A stretch of 13,206 nucleotides of DNA from an uncultured Oscillospiraceae bacterium (GCA_934635545.1 CAKTZN010000029.1:1-13206), one strand, 5' to 3'. Shown: positions 1 to 7,904, counted from the first letter of the stretch. The notes: a model not told the origin generated them from the letters alone. A program made the numbers and translations.

Positions 1-1
1 C

Positions 2-1426
2 CCCGACAGCACCGACGGCGGTCTGCGGGACGTGACGCTGACCATTCCGGACGGCCAGTGCGTGCTGCTGTGCGGCCGCAGCGGCTGCGGCAAGACCACC
101 CTGACCCGGCTGATCAACGGCCTGATCCCCCAGTTTTTTCCCGGTGAGCTGACGGGCCGGGTGCTGCTGGACGGCGAGGATGTGTCCCACCTGCCCCTGT
201 ACCGCATCGCGGAACGGGTGGGCAGCGTGTTCCAGAATCCCCGCACCCAGTTCTTCAACGTGGACGCTGACAGCGAGATCGCCTTCGGGCTGGAGAACGA
301 GGCCGTCCCCCAGGCGCAGATGGCCCACCGCGTGGCGGAGACGGCGCAGGCGCTGCGCATCGAGGATCTGCTGGGCCGCAGCATCTTTGCCCTGTCCGGC
401 GGCGAAAAGCAGAAGATCGCCTTTGCTTCGGTCTATGCGATGAACCCGTCGGTCTATCTGCTGGACGAGCCCTCTTCCAACCTGGACATGGCGTCCATCG
501 ACGCCCTGCGGGAGCATTTGCGGCTCATCAAAGCCCAGGGCAAGACCGTCATCGTGGCCGAGCACCGGCTCTATTACCTGCTGGACGTGGCCGACCGGGT
601 CATTTATCTGGAGGATGGCCGCGTGGCCGGTGACTGGACGCCGGAGCAGCTTCGTGCGCTGGGCGCGGCGCAGCGTCAGAAGATGGGCCTGCGGGCCATC
701 GACCTGACGGAGGAGCGCCCGGCGCCTCTGCCGCCGTCTGACGCCGCGCCGGTGCTGGCGCTGAAAAATGTGACTCTCGGCTATCAGAAGCGGCCGGTGC
801 TGGAGAACGTTTCCCTGCAGGCCGCGCCCGGCGAGGTCATCGCCGTGGTGGGACACAACGGCGCGGGAAAGACCACCTTCTCCCGTGCCCTGTGCGGCCT
901 CCATCGGGAGAGCGGCGGCCAGTACCTCTGGAACGGCGTACCCCAGAAGCCGAAGCAGCGCATGAAGCGCGCCTATATGGTGATGCAGGACGTGAACTAT
1001 CAGCTCTTTGCCGAGAGCGTGGCGGCGGAGTGTACCTTCGGCCTCCGCCATCCCGACACCGCCCTGGCGGAGGAGACGCTGGCGGCGCTGGGCCTGGCGC
1101 CGTACCGCGACCGCCACCCCAACACCCTGTCCGGCGGACAGAAGCAGCGGCTGGCGGCAGCCGCCGCCATGGTCTGCGGCAAGGCGCTGCTGGTATTTGA
1201 CGAGCCCACCAGCGGCCTGGACTATGACAGCATGACCCGCCTGGCGGCGCTGATCCGGCATCTGGCGGCGCTGGGAAAGGTGATCCTTGTGGTGACCCAC
1301 GACTATGAGTTCGCCTGCCGCGCCTGCACGCGGGTGCTGCACCTGGACGGCGGCACCCTGCGGGACGACCTGCCGGTGGCGGAGGAGACGGTCCCCCGTC
1401 TCCGGGATATTTTCAATGTGAGGTGA
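2..1426 (+). CDS. Energy-coupling-factor (ECF) transporter ATPase, two fused ABC domains (5' end missing)
   Basis: This protein supplies ATP hydrolysis on the cytoplasmic face of an ECF-type importer. The frame is open to the left edge, and the residues read before the GTG at 32 (G-L-R-D-V) continue the first strand of an ABC domain, so the true start lies outside the window. Numbering from the codon at 32, domain 1 has Walker A GRSGCGKTT (15-23), the ECF-type stretch NPRTQFFNVDADSEIAFGLE (70-89), signature LSGGEKQK (121-128), Walker B VYLLDEP (141-147) and H178. Domain 2 has Walker A GHNGAGKTT (274-282), LSGGQKQR (366-373), LLVFDEP (386-392) and THD (422-424). Two intact ATPase domains in one chain resemble the YkoD/fused EcfA1-EcfA2 arrangement. 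The two ABC genes downstream are in the same operon. The EcfT and S-component genes, if present, would lie upstream. The substrate cannot be read from this protein. Confidence 0.9.
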   Translation, partial: PDSTDGGLRDVTLTIPDGQCVLLCGRSGCGKTTLTRLINGLIPQFFPGELTGRVLLDGEDVSHLPLYRIAERVGSVFQNPRTQFFNVDADSEIAFGLENEAVPQAQMAHRVAETAQALRIEDLLGRSIFALSGGEKQKIAFASVYAMNPSVYLLDEPSSNLDMASIDALREHLRLIKAQGKTVIVAEHRLYYLLDVADRVIYLEDGRVAGDWTPEQLRALGAAQRQKMGLRAIDLTEERPAPLPPSDAAPVLALKNVTLGYQKRPVLENVSLQAAPGEVIAVVGHNGAGKTTFSRALCGLHRESGGQYLWNGVPQKPKQRMKRAYMVMQDVNYQLFAESVAAECTFGLRHPDTALAEETLAALGLAPYRDRHPNTLSGGQKQRLAAAAAMVCGKALLVFDEPTSGLDYDSMTRLAALIRHLAALGKVILVVTHDYEFACRACTRVLHLDGGTLRDDLPVAEETVPRLRDIFNVR

Positions 1427-1428
1427 GG
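1421..1428 (+). promoter_or_regulatory. Ribosome binding site that sets the start of the first ABC half-transporter
   Basis: AGGTGAGG lies at the end of the ECF ATPase gene. Aligned to the anti-Shine-Dalgarno sequence, its AGG core is 8 nt from GTG 1432, a normal spacing. The alternative GTG at 1423 lies inside this motif and has no site of its own. This favours 1432. Confidence 0.6.
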
Positions 1429-1431
1429 CTT

Positions 1432-3192
1432 GTGCCAAAAGAGAAAACCACGTTCGGCTGGATCTTTGCCTTTGCCGGACAGAAAAAGAAGCAATATATG
1501 GCCAGCGTGGCGCTGGCCGTGGCGGGCGCAGTGTTCCAGATGCTGCCCTTCTTCGTGATGGCGCGGGTCATCGACCGGCTGCTGGCGGGGGACCGTGACC
1601 TGCCCGGCTATCTGGCGGACTGCGCCGTGATGGCGGCCTTCTGGCTGCTGCGGGTGCTGCTGCATTCCCTGTCCACGGCCCAGTCCCACCGGGCCACCTT
1701 CGCCGTGCTGGCCAACATCCGCAAGCAGGGGCTGGAAAAGCTCGCCCGCATGCCCCTGGGCGATGTGCAGGCCCGGGGCTCCGGCGAGCTGAAGAGCATC
1801 CTGGTGGAGCGGGTGGACAGCATGGAGCCCACCCTGGCCCACGTCCTTCCGGAGATGAGCAGCAACGCCGCGGCGGCGCTGGCCACGCTGGTCTATCTCC
1901 TGTGCCTGGACTGGCGCATGGCGCTGGCCGCCCTCATCACGCTGCCGCTGGGCATGGTGTTCTTCGTGCTGATGATGGCGGGGTATGAGAAGAACTACGC
2001 CCGCACCGTGGCGGCCACCAACGCCCTCAACGACGCCGCCGTGGAGTACATCGGCGGCATCGAGGTCATCAAGGTGTTCGGCAAGGCCAGAAGCAGCTAT
2101 GAGAAGTTCGTCGCTGCCGCCAGAGCGTGCGCCCGCAGCTATATCGACTGGATGAACAGGAGCAATTTCCACTTTACCTTTGCCATCAACATCATGCCTG
2201 CCACCCTGCTGACGGTGCTGCCCATCGGCGGCGCGCTGGTCAGGGCGGGCACCCTGGCACCGGAGAAATTCGTGCTGATCGTGCTGCTGTCCATGGGGCT
2301 CATCACGCCCCTCATCGGCTGCATGAAGTTCACCGACGACCTGGCCAAGGTGGGCACCGTCATCGGCGAGGTGACCGCTATCCTGACGGCCCCCGAGCTG
2401 TCCCGCCCGGAGACGGATGTGGAGACGCCGCAGGGCAGCACCGTGACGCTGCGGGATGTGCATTTCGGCTACGGCGAGAAAGAGGTGCTCCACGGCGTCA
2501 GCCTTACCTTCCGGGAGGGGACGGTCAACGCGCTGGTGGGCCCCTCCGGCAGCGGAAAGTCCACCATCGCCAAGCTGATCGCCGCCTTCTGGGATGTGAA
2601 TAGCGGCAGCATCACCCTGGGCGGCGCGGACATCCGGAATATCTCCGCCGAACATTACCACAGGCTGGTGGCCTATGTGTCCCAGGATAACTTCCTCTTT
2701 GACGCCACCGTGCGGGAGAATATCCGCATGGGCCGCCCCGGCGCCACAGACGCCGAGGTGGAGCAGGCGGCCCGTGACTGCGGCTGCTATGACTTCATCA
2801 TGGGGCTGGAGCGGGGGTTCGACACCCCGGTGGGCAGCGGGGGAGGCCATCTCTCCGGCGGCGAGCGGCAGCGGATCTCCATCGCCCGGGCCATGCTGAA
2901 GGACGCCCCCATCATCATTCTGGACGAGGCCACCGCCTATACCGACCCGGAGAACGAGGCCGTCATCCAGGAGAGCGTGGCCCGGCTGGTGCGGGGCAGG
3001 ACGCTGATCGTCATCGCCCACCGGCTCTCCACCGTCGCCGACGCCGACCAGATCGCGGTGGTGAACGACGGATGCATCGAGGCGGCGGGCACTCAGGCGG
3101 AGCTGCTGGCGTCCTGTCCGCTGTATCAGACGCTCTGGAGCGCCCATATGGCGTCCCGTGACAGCGGGGAAGGAGGTGGCAGCCGTGATTGA
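1432..3192 (+). CDS. ABC transporter half-molecule, permease fused to ATPase (first of a pair)
   Basis: An integral membrane half-transporter of the type I exporter fold: one membrane domain plus one ATPase domain. From GTG 1432 it is 586 residues. Hydrophobic stretches at about 24-48, 60-80, 140-160, 164-182, 250-268 and 279-297 fit six membrane helices. The ATPase domain has Walker A GPSGSGKST (370-378), Q-loop Q418, signature LSGGERQR (474-481), Walker B IIILDEA (494-500) with catalytic E499, and H530, so it appears competent. It starts 5 nt after the ECF ATPase stop, and the next ABC gene starts inside its last codons, so the three are translationally linked. Similar pairs in the family include the YbtPQ/IrtAB importers and many multidrug exporters. 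The link with ECF genes suggests import of an iron chelate, heme or another cofactor, but this is inference. Confidence 0.88.
   Translation: MPKEKTTFGWIFAFAGQKKKQYMASVALAVAGAVFQMLPFFVMARVIDRLLAGDRDLPGYLADCAVMAAFWLLRVLLHSLSTAQSHRATFAVLANIRKQGLEKLARMPLGDVQARGSGELKSILVERVDSMEPTLAHVLPEMSSNAAAALATLVYLLCLDWRMALAALITLPLGMVFFVLMMAGYEKNYARTVAATNALNDAAVEYIGGIEVIKVFGKARSSYEKFVAAARACARSYIDWMNRSNFHFTFAINIMPATLLTVLPIGGALVRAGTLAPEKFVLIVLLSMGLITPLIGCMKFTDDLAKVGTVIGEVTAILTAPELSRPETDVETPQGSTVTLRDVHFGYGEKEVLHGVSLTFREGTVNALVGPSGSGKSTIAKLIAAFWDVNSGSITLGGADIRNISAEHYHRLVAYVSQDNFLFDATVRENIRMGRPGATDAEVEQAARDCGCYDFIMGLERGFDTPVGSGGGHLSGGERQRISIARAMLKDAPIIILDEATAYTDPENEAVIQESVARLVRGRTLIVIAHRLSTVADADQIAVVNDGCIEAAGTQAELLASCPLYQTLWSAHMASRDSGEGGGSRD
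3171..3179 (+). promoter_or_regulatory. Ribosome binding site that sets the start of the second ABC half-transporter
   Basis: AGGAGGTGG is a near-perfect Shine-Dalgarno sequence 8 nt before GTG 3185, counted from the second AGG. It lies inside the end of the preceding gene. It favours 3185 over the in-frame GTG at 3158, which lacks such a site. Confidence 0.75.
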
Positions 3193-4918
3193 GATCCTGA
3201 AAAAATTCTTTGCCTTCTGCGACGCGGCGGAGCGGCGGAAGTTCTATCGCTCCATCGTCCTGGGGGTGCTGGCGGCGCTGTTCTCGGCGCTGAAGCTGCC
3301 CGCCATCGGTATTCTGCTGCAGGCCATCCTGACGGGCGGCGTCACCACAAGAGCGATTTTCCTGTCGCTGGCCGTCATGCTGGTGTCGGTGGTGGGCGCG
3401 TCGCTGCTGAAATACCGGGCCACCGCCCTGCAGACCGAGGGCGGCTATACCACCACCGCAAACAAGCGGGTGCAGATCGCCGAGCATCTGCGGTATCTGC
3501 CCATGGGCTACTTCAACAAGAACAGCCTGGGCGCCATCACCTCCGTCACCACCAACACCATGGACAACCTCTCCGGCATCTCCACCCGCGTGGTGATGCT
3601 GGTCACCGAGGGGATCTTCTCCACGGCGGTGATGACCCTGGCGGTGTTCTGCTTCGACTGGCGGGTGGGCCTTCTCATCGCGGCGGGGCTGGGGCTGTAC
3701 GCCCTGGTGAACCGGGCGCTGCAGCACCGGTCGGAGGCGACCACGGCGGCCAAGCTGACCGCCGACACCGCCGTCATCAGCCGTGTGCTGGAATACATCC
3801 GGGGCATCGCCGAGGTGAAGTCCTACGCCCTGGCGGGCAAGTATAACCGGCAGTTGGAGACGGCCATCGACGAAAACGCCGCCGCCAACATCCGCATGGA
3901 GCTGAAGCTCCAGCCCCTGATGCTGGCACAGAACGCCGTGGCCAAGCTGATGGATGTGGCCGTGGCGGTGCTGTCGCTGGTGCTCTATACCACCGGCCAC
4001 ATGGCCCTGCTGAACTGCGTCATGCTGTGCATCTGCTCCTTCCTGCTGACGGAGGGGCTGGAGCAGGCGGGCACCCAGTCCAGCCTGCTGCGGGTGGTGG
4101 ACACCTGCGTCGATCAGGCCGAGGCCATCCTGAACCTGCCCGCCATGGACATCTCTGGCGCGGCGCTGACGCCGGAGCATTACGATCTCCGTGCGGAGGA
4201 CATCCGTTTCTCCTATGGGGAGAAGCCCATCATCAACGGCATCACCCTCACCATCCCGGAGCGGACCACCACCGCCATCGTGGGCCCGTCCGGCGGCGGA
4301 AAGACCACGCTGTGCCATCTGTTGTCCCGGTTCTGGGACGTGGACGGCGGCCGTGTGACCCTGGGCGGCCACGACGTGCGGGAGTACGACATGGACAGCC
4401 TGATGCGGAATTTCAGCTTCGTGTTCCAGACTGTCTGTCTCTTCCATGACACCGTGGCCAACAACATCCGCTTCGGCCAGCCGGACGCCCCCATGGAAAA
4501 GGTCATCGAGGCGGCGAAGCGGGCCCGCTGCCACGACTTCATTATGAAGCTGCCCCAGGGCTATGACACCGTCATCGGCGAGTCCGGCGGCACCCTCTCC
4601 GGCGGTGAGCGGCAGCGGCTGTCCATCGCCCGGGCCATGATGAAGGACGCGCCCATCATCATCCTGGACGAGGCCACCGCCAACGTGGATCCGGAGAACG
4701 AGCAGGAGCTGATGGAGGCCATCGACGCCCTGACCCACGAAAAGACCGTCATCATGATCGCCCACCGGCTGAAGACCGTCCGCCGCGCCCACCAGATCCT
4801 GGTGGTGGACAAGGGACAGATCGTCCAGCGGGGCACCCACGAGGCGCTGATGGCCCAGGACGGCATCTACCGCCGCTTCATCACCGGTCGGGAGCGGGCG
4901 GTAAGCTGGAAGCTGTGA
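3185..4918 (+). CDS. ABC transporter half-molecule, permease fused to ATPase (second of a pair)
   Basis: Partner half-transporter, 577 residues from GTG 3185. An in-frame GTG at 3158 would add nine residues but has no ribosome binding site. The membrane domain (about 1-320) has hydrophobic stretches near 23-48, 57-76, 136-156, 160-178 and 255-290. The ATPase domain has Walker A GPSGGGKTT (367-375), Q-loop Q415, signature LSGGERQR (471-478), Walker B IIILDEA (491-497) with E496, and H527, all intact. It overlaps the preceding ABC gene by 8 nt, a sign of coupled translation and of a heterodimer with it. Neither half shows a degenerate ATP site, so both sites of the dimer should hydrolyse ATP. 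The protein ends just before a strong terminator, so it is the last gene of the operon. Substrate unknown; direction of transport cannot be told from motifs alone. Confidence 0.88.
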   Translation: MIEILKKFFAFCDAAERRKFYRSIVLGVLAALFSALKLPAIGILLQAILTGGVTTRAIFLSLAVMLVSVVGASLLKYRATALQTEGGYTTTANKRVQIAEHLRYLPMGYFNKNSLGAITSVTTNTMDNLSGISTRVVMLVTEGIFSTAVMTLAVFCFDWRVGLLIAAGLGLYALVNRALQHRSEATTAAKLTADTAVISRVLEYIRGIAEVKSYALAGKYNRQLETAIDENAAANIRMELKLQPLMLAQNAVAKLMDVAVAVLSLVLYTTGHMALLNCVMLCICSFLLTEGLEQAGTQSSLLRVVDTCVDQAEAILNLPAMDISGAALTPEHYDLRAEDIRFSYGEKPIINGITLTIPERTTTAIVGPSGGGKTTLCHLLSRFWDVDGGRVTLGGHDVREYDMDSLMRNFSFVFQTVCLFHDTVANNIRFGQPDAPMEKVIEAAKRARCHDFIMKLPQGYDTVIGESGGTLSGGERQRLSIARAMMKDAPIIILDEATANVDPENEQELMEAIDALTHEKTVIMIAHRLKTVRRAHQILVVDKGQIVQRGTHEALMAQDGIYRRFITGRERAVSWKL

Positions 4919-4945
4919 GCCCCAACGGCACGGCACCGATACACA

Positions 4946-4975
4946 AAAACGGCGGGGTGTCCACCCCGCCGTTTT
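4946..4975 (+). terminator. Intrinsic terminator of the ECF/ABC operon
   Basis: Perfect inverted repeat with arms AAAACGGCGGGGTG (4946-4959) and CACCCCGCCGTTTT (4962-4975), separated by 2 nt, so the real loop is formed by opening the top pairs. The GC core is flanked by A-run and T-run, so it could act in both directions. It begins 27 nt after the stop at 4918. Confidence 0.88.
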
Positions 4976-4980
4976 CGATC

Positions 4981-4997
4981 ATGCCGCAAAGCGGCAT
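4981..4997. other. Short hairpin in the convergent junction
   Basis: ATGCCGC (4981-4987) and GCGGCAT (4991-4997) pair around an AAA loop. A run of T follows at 5004-5008 and a pyrimidine-rich stretch at about 5004-5032. The T-run is about 6 nt from the stem, so its value as a terminator on the + strand is uncertain; it may be a backup site. Confidence 0.4.
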
Positions 4998-5035
4998 ACC
5001 GCAGTTTTTCTCTCTTCTCTTTTATTTTTTCACTG

Positions 5036-5069
5036 AAAGAAGAACACCCCTGCCGGGGTGTTCTTCTTT
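5036..5069 (-). terminator. Terminator of the HAD phosphatase gene, probably bidirectional
   Basis: AAAGAAGAACACCCC (5036-5050) pairs with GGGGTGTTCTTCTTT (5055-5069) around a TGCC loop, a 15-bp stem. It touches the TAA stop of the minus-strand gene at 5069-5071. On the minus strand the downstream arm ends in a T-rich stretch. It also protects against read-through from the convergent ABC operon. Confidence 0.82.
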
Positions 5070-5944
5070 TAAAAAAGCGTCTCCTGATACGCCAGCTCCA
5101 CCTGGCCGATGGAGCGCATCTGGGCGGCGTTCTCCGCCGTCAGCGCGTCGCAGATGGCCATCTTCCGGATGATGTTCTGCACCGTCAGATCCAGCGCCGT
5201 GCCCGCCCGATAGTCGGCGGGGAAGATGAAGTCCACCCGGCCCCTGGCCAGCAGCTCCTCCACGCCGGTGCGGTTGCTCTCCTGATACACGGCGATGGCC
5301 TGTCCGCCGTAGGAGCGCATCATCTTCATGCAGGGCACGTCGCTGAGACCGTCGCCCACATAGATCATGTTGGTAAAGGGCACCCGCTTGCTGTCGTCGG
5401 GCATGGAGTCGTTCAGCTTCCGATCCTCGCTGACCTCCAGCACGCCCTTGTTGATGCGGTAGACGAACTGGGTTTTGTTGGTGAAGTTGACGTCCAGCTT
5501 GGGCCAGCAGGCGGCCCCGTCCCGATAGTAGAACTCGCAGGCGTAGATCTTCTTGAAGTGGTGGGCGATGCCGCTGCCCTCGATGATCTCCTTCAGACCC
5601 GAGGACAGCACATAGTGCTCCACCGTCACACCCAGGCTGTCGCCGAAGGCGTCGATCCGGTCGAACCACTCCCTTACGCCGGGAAACAGCTCGATGCCCT
5701 TGCCGCACTGCACCAGATACTCCCGGTTCAGCGTCATGCCCTGGGCCCGGCACTCCTCGATCATGGTGTACATATAGGCCAGCAGGCCGTCCATCTGATT
5801 CTCCCAGCCGAAGTTGTTGGCCTTCTGCCAGAACTCCGCCGGGGTATAGCCCAGGCTGGGGATGAAGGTGTAGTCCTCCATATCGGTGGTGCACAGGGTC
5901 TTATCAAAGTCGTACAGCAGGGCAATGATGGGTCTCTCGCTCAT
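5069..5944 (-). CDS. HAD-superfamily hydrolase, phosphoserine-phosphatase-like
   Basis: A predicted cytoplasmic phosphatase of 291 residues; it has no signal peptide. HAD motif I is DFDKTL with nucleophile D12 and D14. Motif II is VLSSG (112-116) and motif IV is YVGDGLSDVPC (195-205) with D198 and D202 for Mg2+ binding. A lysine for motif III could be K157 or K186. The long insert between motif I and motif II (about 17-110) is a helical cap domain. The start ATG at 5942-5944 has a good AAGGAGAGGG site about 6 nt upstream. It lies 63 nt after divIVA on the same strand, but a terminator separates them. Substrate unknown; small phosphorylated metabolites are usual for the family. Phosphoserine phosphatase itself is possible but not shown. 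Confidence 0.8.
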   Translation of the reverse strand: MSERPIIALLYDFDKTLCTTDMEDYTFIPSLGYTPAEFWQKANNFGWENQMDGLLAYMYTMIEECRAQGMTLNREYLVQCGKGIELFPGVREWFDRIDAFGDSLGVTVEHYVLSSGLKEIIEGSGIAHHFKKIYACEFYYRDGAACWPKLDVNFTNKTQFVYRINKGVLEVSEDRKLNDSMPDDSKRVPFTNMIYVGDGLSDVPCMKMMRSYGGQAIAVYQESNRTGVEELLARGRVDFIFPADYRAGTALDLTVQNIIRKMAICDALTAENAAQMRSIGQVELAYQETLF

Positions 5945-5972
5945 GGCTTCCCTCTCCTTATTGATCGATGGT

Positions 5973-6002
5973 AAAAAAGCGGCCCGTCAAGGCCGCTTTT
6001 TT
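5973..6002 (-). terminator. Terminator after divIVA
   Basis: AAAAAAGCGGCC (5973-5984) pairs with GGCCGCTTTTTT (5991-6002) around a 6-nt loop, a 12-bp stem bounded by A6 and T6. It starts 5 nt after the divIVA stop and ends the division operon. It lies between divIVA and the HAD gene, so it also controls read-through into the latter. Confidence 0.88.
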
Positions 6003-6007
6003 GCGTG

Positions 6008-6664
6008 TTATTCGCCGGTATAGTTGCGGCCGAACTTCAGCTCGTCCAGGCTCAGCTTGAAGTCGTTGGGAATGGCGGAGCCGGCGGGCACGTCCTTCAC
6101 GGCGGGCTCATCCGCCGGTTCGGCGGCAGCGGTCTCCATGGCGTCCATGTGCTGCATGATATCCTGCTGGATATCCGCCACAGGGCTGGCGGGCGCCTCC
6201 TCGGCCAGCTTCATCTCCGGCAGGGAGTTCAGGAACTCCTGCTGCTGGGCGCACAGCTCGCTGCCGTGGCGGACGAAATCCACCAGGCTCTGCTTGGCCA
6301 TCACCAGCTTGTCCTCGGCCTCCTGCCGGTCCTTTTCCAACTGGGCCAACTGGGCGGCGTGCTGCTCCCGGGCCTCCTTCAGCATGTTGTCCTTCTCCGC
6401 CTGGGCCTCCTGCACCAGCTTGGCGGCCATCTTCTGGGCCGTCAGCAGGGTGGAGCGCATGGCGTCCTCGGTGGCGCGGTATTCCTCTACCTTTTCGGCC
6501 AGGATCTTCAGCTTGGCCTTCAGCGTCACGTTTTCCTTATACAGTGCCGTATAATCCTCGGTCAGCGCGTCCAGGAATTCATCCACGGCGCCCATGGCAT
6601 AGCCGCTGCCAAAGCCGGAGGATTTGGGAAATACTTTTTCAGAAACTTCCTGCGGTGTCAACAT
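6008..6664 (-). CDS. divIVA: DivIVA-domain cell division/polarity protein
   Basis: DivIVA proteins bind curved membrane at septa and poles and recruit division or envelope proteins. The 218-residue product starts with a DivIVA N-terminal domain: MLTPQEVSEKVF, a glycine-rich turn, GYAMGAVDEFLD (21-32), matching the family's GY..x.VD.FLD pattern. Residues about 33-147 are a long coiled coil rich in Lys, Glu, Ala and Gln. Residues 150-200 are an Ala/Pro/Glu-rich linker, and a conserved-looking tail (KLSLDELKFG, 203-212) closes it. ATG 6664 has a GGGAGGG site. It lies 31 nt after sepF and ends at a terminator, so it is the last gene of the operon. GpsB-type or gliding-type paralogues are alternatives, but the sepF neighbour favours DivIVA. 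Confidence 0.9.
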   Translation of the reverse strand: MLTPQEVSEKVFPKSSGFGSGYAMGAVDEFLDALTEDYTALYKENVTLKAKLKILAEKVEEYRATEDAMRSTLLTAQKMAAKLVQEAQAEKDNMLKEAREQHAAQLAQLEKDRQEAEDKLVMAKQSLVDFVRHGSELCAQQQEFLNSLPEMKLAEEAPASPVADIQQDIMQHMDAMETAAAEPADEPAVKDVPAGSAIPNDFKLSLDELKFGRNYTGE

Positions 6665-6695
6665 GGTATATCCCTCCCGTTTATCTTGTGCCTGC

Positions 6696-7154
6696 TTACA
6701 GATACAGGCCGTTGTTTTCCAGCTCGTCGATCAGGTCGCCCATGATATCCACGCTGTAGGGCGTGATGATATAGGTGTTGGCGGCCACCTTCTTGATCTT
6801 GCCGTCGCCGGCATAGGCCACGCCGGACAGGAAGTCGATCAGGCGGCGTGCCACGTCCTTGTTGGTGGACTCCAGATTCATCACCACCGTGCGCTTTTCC
6901 CGCAGATGGTCGGCGATCTCGCTGGCGTTCTCGAACCGCTCGGGCTTGACCAGCACCACCTTCAGCGCGGCGGTGGCGTGGATGTTCACCACCTTGTTGT
7001 GGCGATCCTCCGGCTGCTTGCGCTCCTCGCGGCGATCCTCAAAGATATTGCGGCTGTCGCTGCGCTCGGGCTGTTCCAGCTCTTCGTCCTCGTAATCGTA
7101 ATCCTCGTCGTCATACGGGTGAATGATCTTCTTGATCTCGTCCATGAAACCCAT
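6696..7154 (-). CDS. sepF: Cell division protein SepF
   Basis: SepF binds FtsZ and forms rings that bundle Z-ring filaments at the membrane. This protein is 152 residues. It has a short N-terminal helix, MGFMDEIKKII, able to anchor in the membrane, then a strongly acidic stretch (about 14-28), a charged linker (about 30-52), and the SepF core from about 54 (KVVNIHATAALKVVLVKPE) to the end, with FLSGVAYAGDGKIKKV (108-123) and TYIITP (127-132) typical of the family. The frame is open up to 7259, but ATG 7152-7154 has a GGGAGGC site and gives the usual SepF N-terminus, so the extension is not used. The gene lies 25 nt after yggS and 31 nt before divIVA. Confidence 0.95.
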   Translation of the reverse strand: MGFMDEIKKIIHPYDDEDYDYEDEELEQPERSDSRNIFEDRREERKQPEDRHNKVVNIHATAALKVVLVKPERFENASEIADHLREKRTVVMNLESTNKDVARRLIDFLSGVAYAGDGKIKKVAANTYIITPYSVDIMGDLIDELENNGLYL

Positions 7155-7179
7155 TGTGAAAGCCTCCCAGTCGTATATA

Positions 7180-7875
7180 TTATTTGTTGTAATTCCGCGC
7201 GCCGAAAATGGCCGAGCCCACACGCACCATGTTGGCGCCGCAGCGGACAGCATCGGCATAGTCGTCGCTCATGCCCATGGAGATATATTCCCACTTATTA
7301 TCGTACATTTCTCGGCTTATGTCAACAAAAAGACGGTAAACTTTCTCAAAATATGGTATGCTGCCGCCTTTTTCCACCGCAACGGGTGGTATCGTCATCA
7401 GGCCCCGCACCCGGACATGGGCCAATTCCCTGGCGTAAGCCGCCGCCTGGGCCAGTTCCTCCGGGGCAAAGCCGGATTTTGCCTCCTCGCCGCCGATGTT
7501 GACCTCCAGCAGAATGTCCTGGGTCAGCTCCATTCTGGCGGCCACCTTTTCGATCTCGTCCAGCAGCTCGCGGGAGCCCACCGACTGGATCAGTGCCGCC
7601 TTGCCCACCACCTGCTTCACCTTGTTTCGCTGCAGATGGCCGATGAAGTGCAGCGGCGCGCCGTCATAGGCGTTGTCCTTCAGCTTTTCCGTCATCTCCT
7701 GTACCCGGTTCTCACCCAGGGCGTCGATCCCGGCGGCGATGGCCTCGCGGCAGCGGGCGGCGTCGTTCATCTTGCTGGCGCCCACCAGTGTGATATCCCG
7801 GCCGGTGCGTCCCGTTTCACGGGCCGCCGCGTCGATCTCCTGCCGGATGTGTGCGATATTTTCCGCAATAGACAT
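7180..7875 (-). CDS. yggS: YggS/PLPBP-family pyridoxal-phosphate homeostasis protein
   Basis: A single-domain, alanine-racemase-like barrel protein that holds pyridoxal 5'-phosphate and is thought to control vitamin B6 and amino-acid balance rather than catalyse a reaction. It is 231 residues, the normal length. The PLP lysine is K35 in LVGASKMND (30-38). Other family motifs are GENRVQE (54-60), HFIGHLQRNK (76-85), a phosphate-binding SMGMSDDYADAV (199-210) and GSAIFGARNY (220-229). ATG 7875 has an AAAGGGGAT site. The gene lies between the HlyD-like gene and sepF, the same place as ylmE in the Bacillus division cluster. Known family members lack racemase activity, and nothing here suggests otherwise. 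Confidence 0.95.
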   Translation of the reverse strand: MSIAENIAHIRQEIDAAARETGRTGRDITLVGASKMNDAARCREAIAAGIDALGENRVQEMTEKLKDNAYDGAPLHFIGHLQRNKVKQVVGKAALIQSVGSRELLDEIEKVAARMELTQDILLEVNIGGEEAKSGFAPEELAQAAAYARELAHVRVRGLMTIPPVAVEKGGSIPYFEKVYRLFVDISREMYDNKWEYISMGMSDDYADAVRCGANMVRVGSAIFGARNYNK

Positions 7876-7904
7876 GGAAGTATATCCCCTTTCTATGTAA
7901 TAGC

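Noticed and set aside
1303..3147. A 614-codon open frame on the minus strand opposite the first ABC gene
   Set aside because: It is antisense to a gene with all ABC motifs intact. Its product is rich in His, Gly, Gln and Ala with no recognisable domain, as expected for the complement of GC-rich codons, and it has no good ribosome binding site.
3011..4936. A 641-codon open frame on the minus strand opposite the second ABC gene
   Set aside because: Same reasons: antisense to a clear ABC transporter gene, low-complexity His/Gly/Gln-rich product, no domain.
5945..5990. TTGACG in the loop of the divIVA terminator as a -35 box for the HAD gene
   Set aside because: No -10-like hexamer occurs 16-18 nt downstream; the nearest candidates are badly spaced.
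7155..7259. N-terminal extension of SepF by 35 codons
   Set aside because: It overlaps the end of yggS and lacks a ribosome binding site; SepF proteins begin at the membrane-binding helix coded from 7154.
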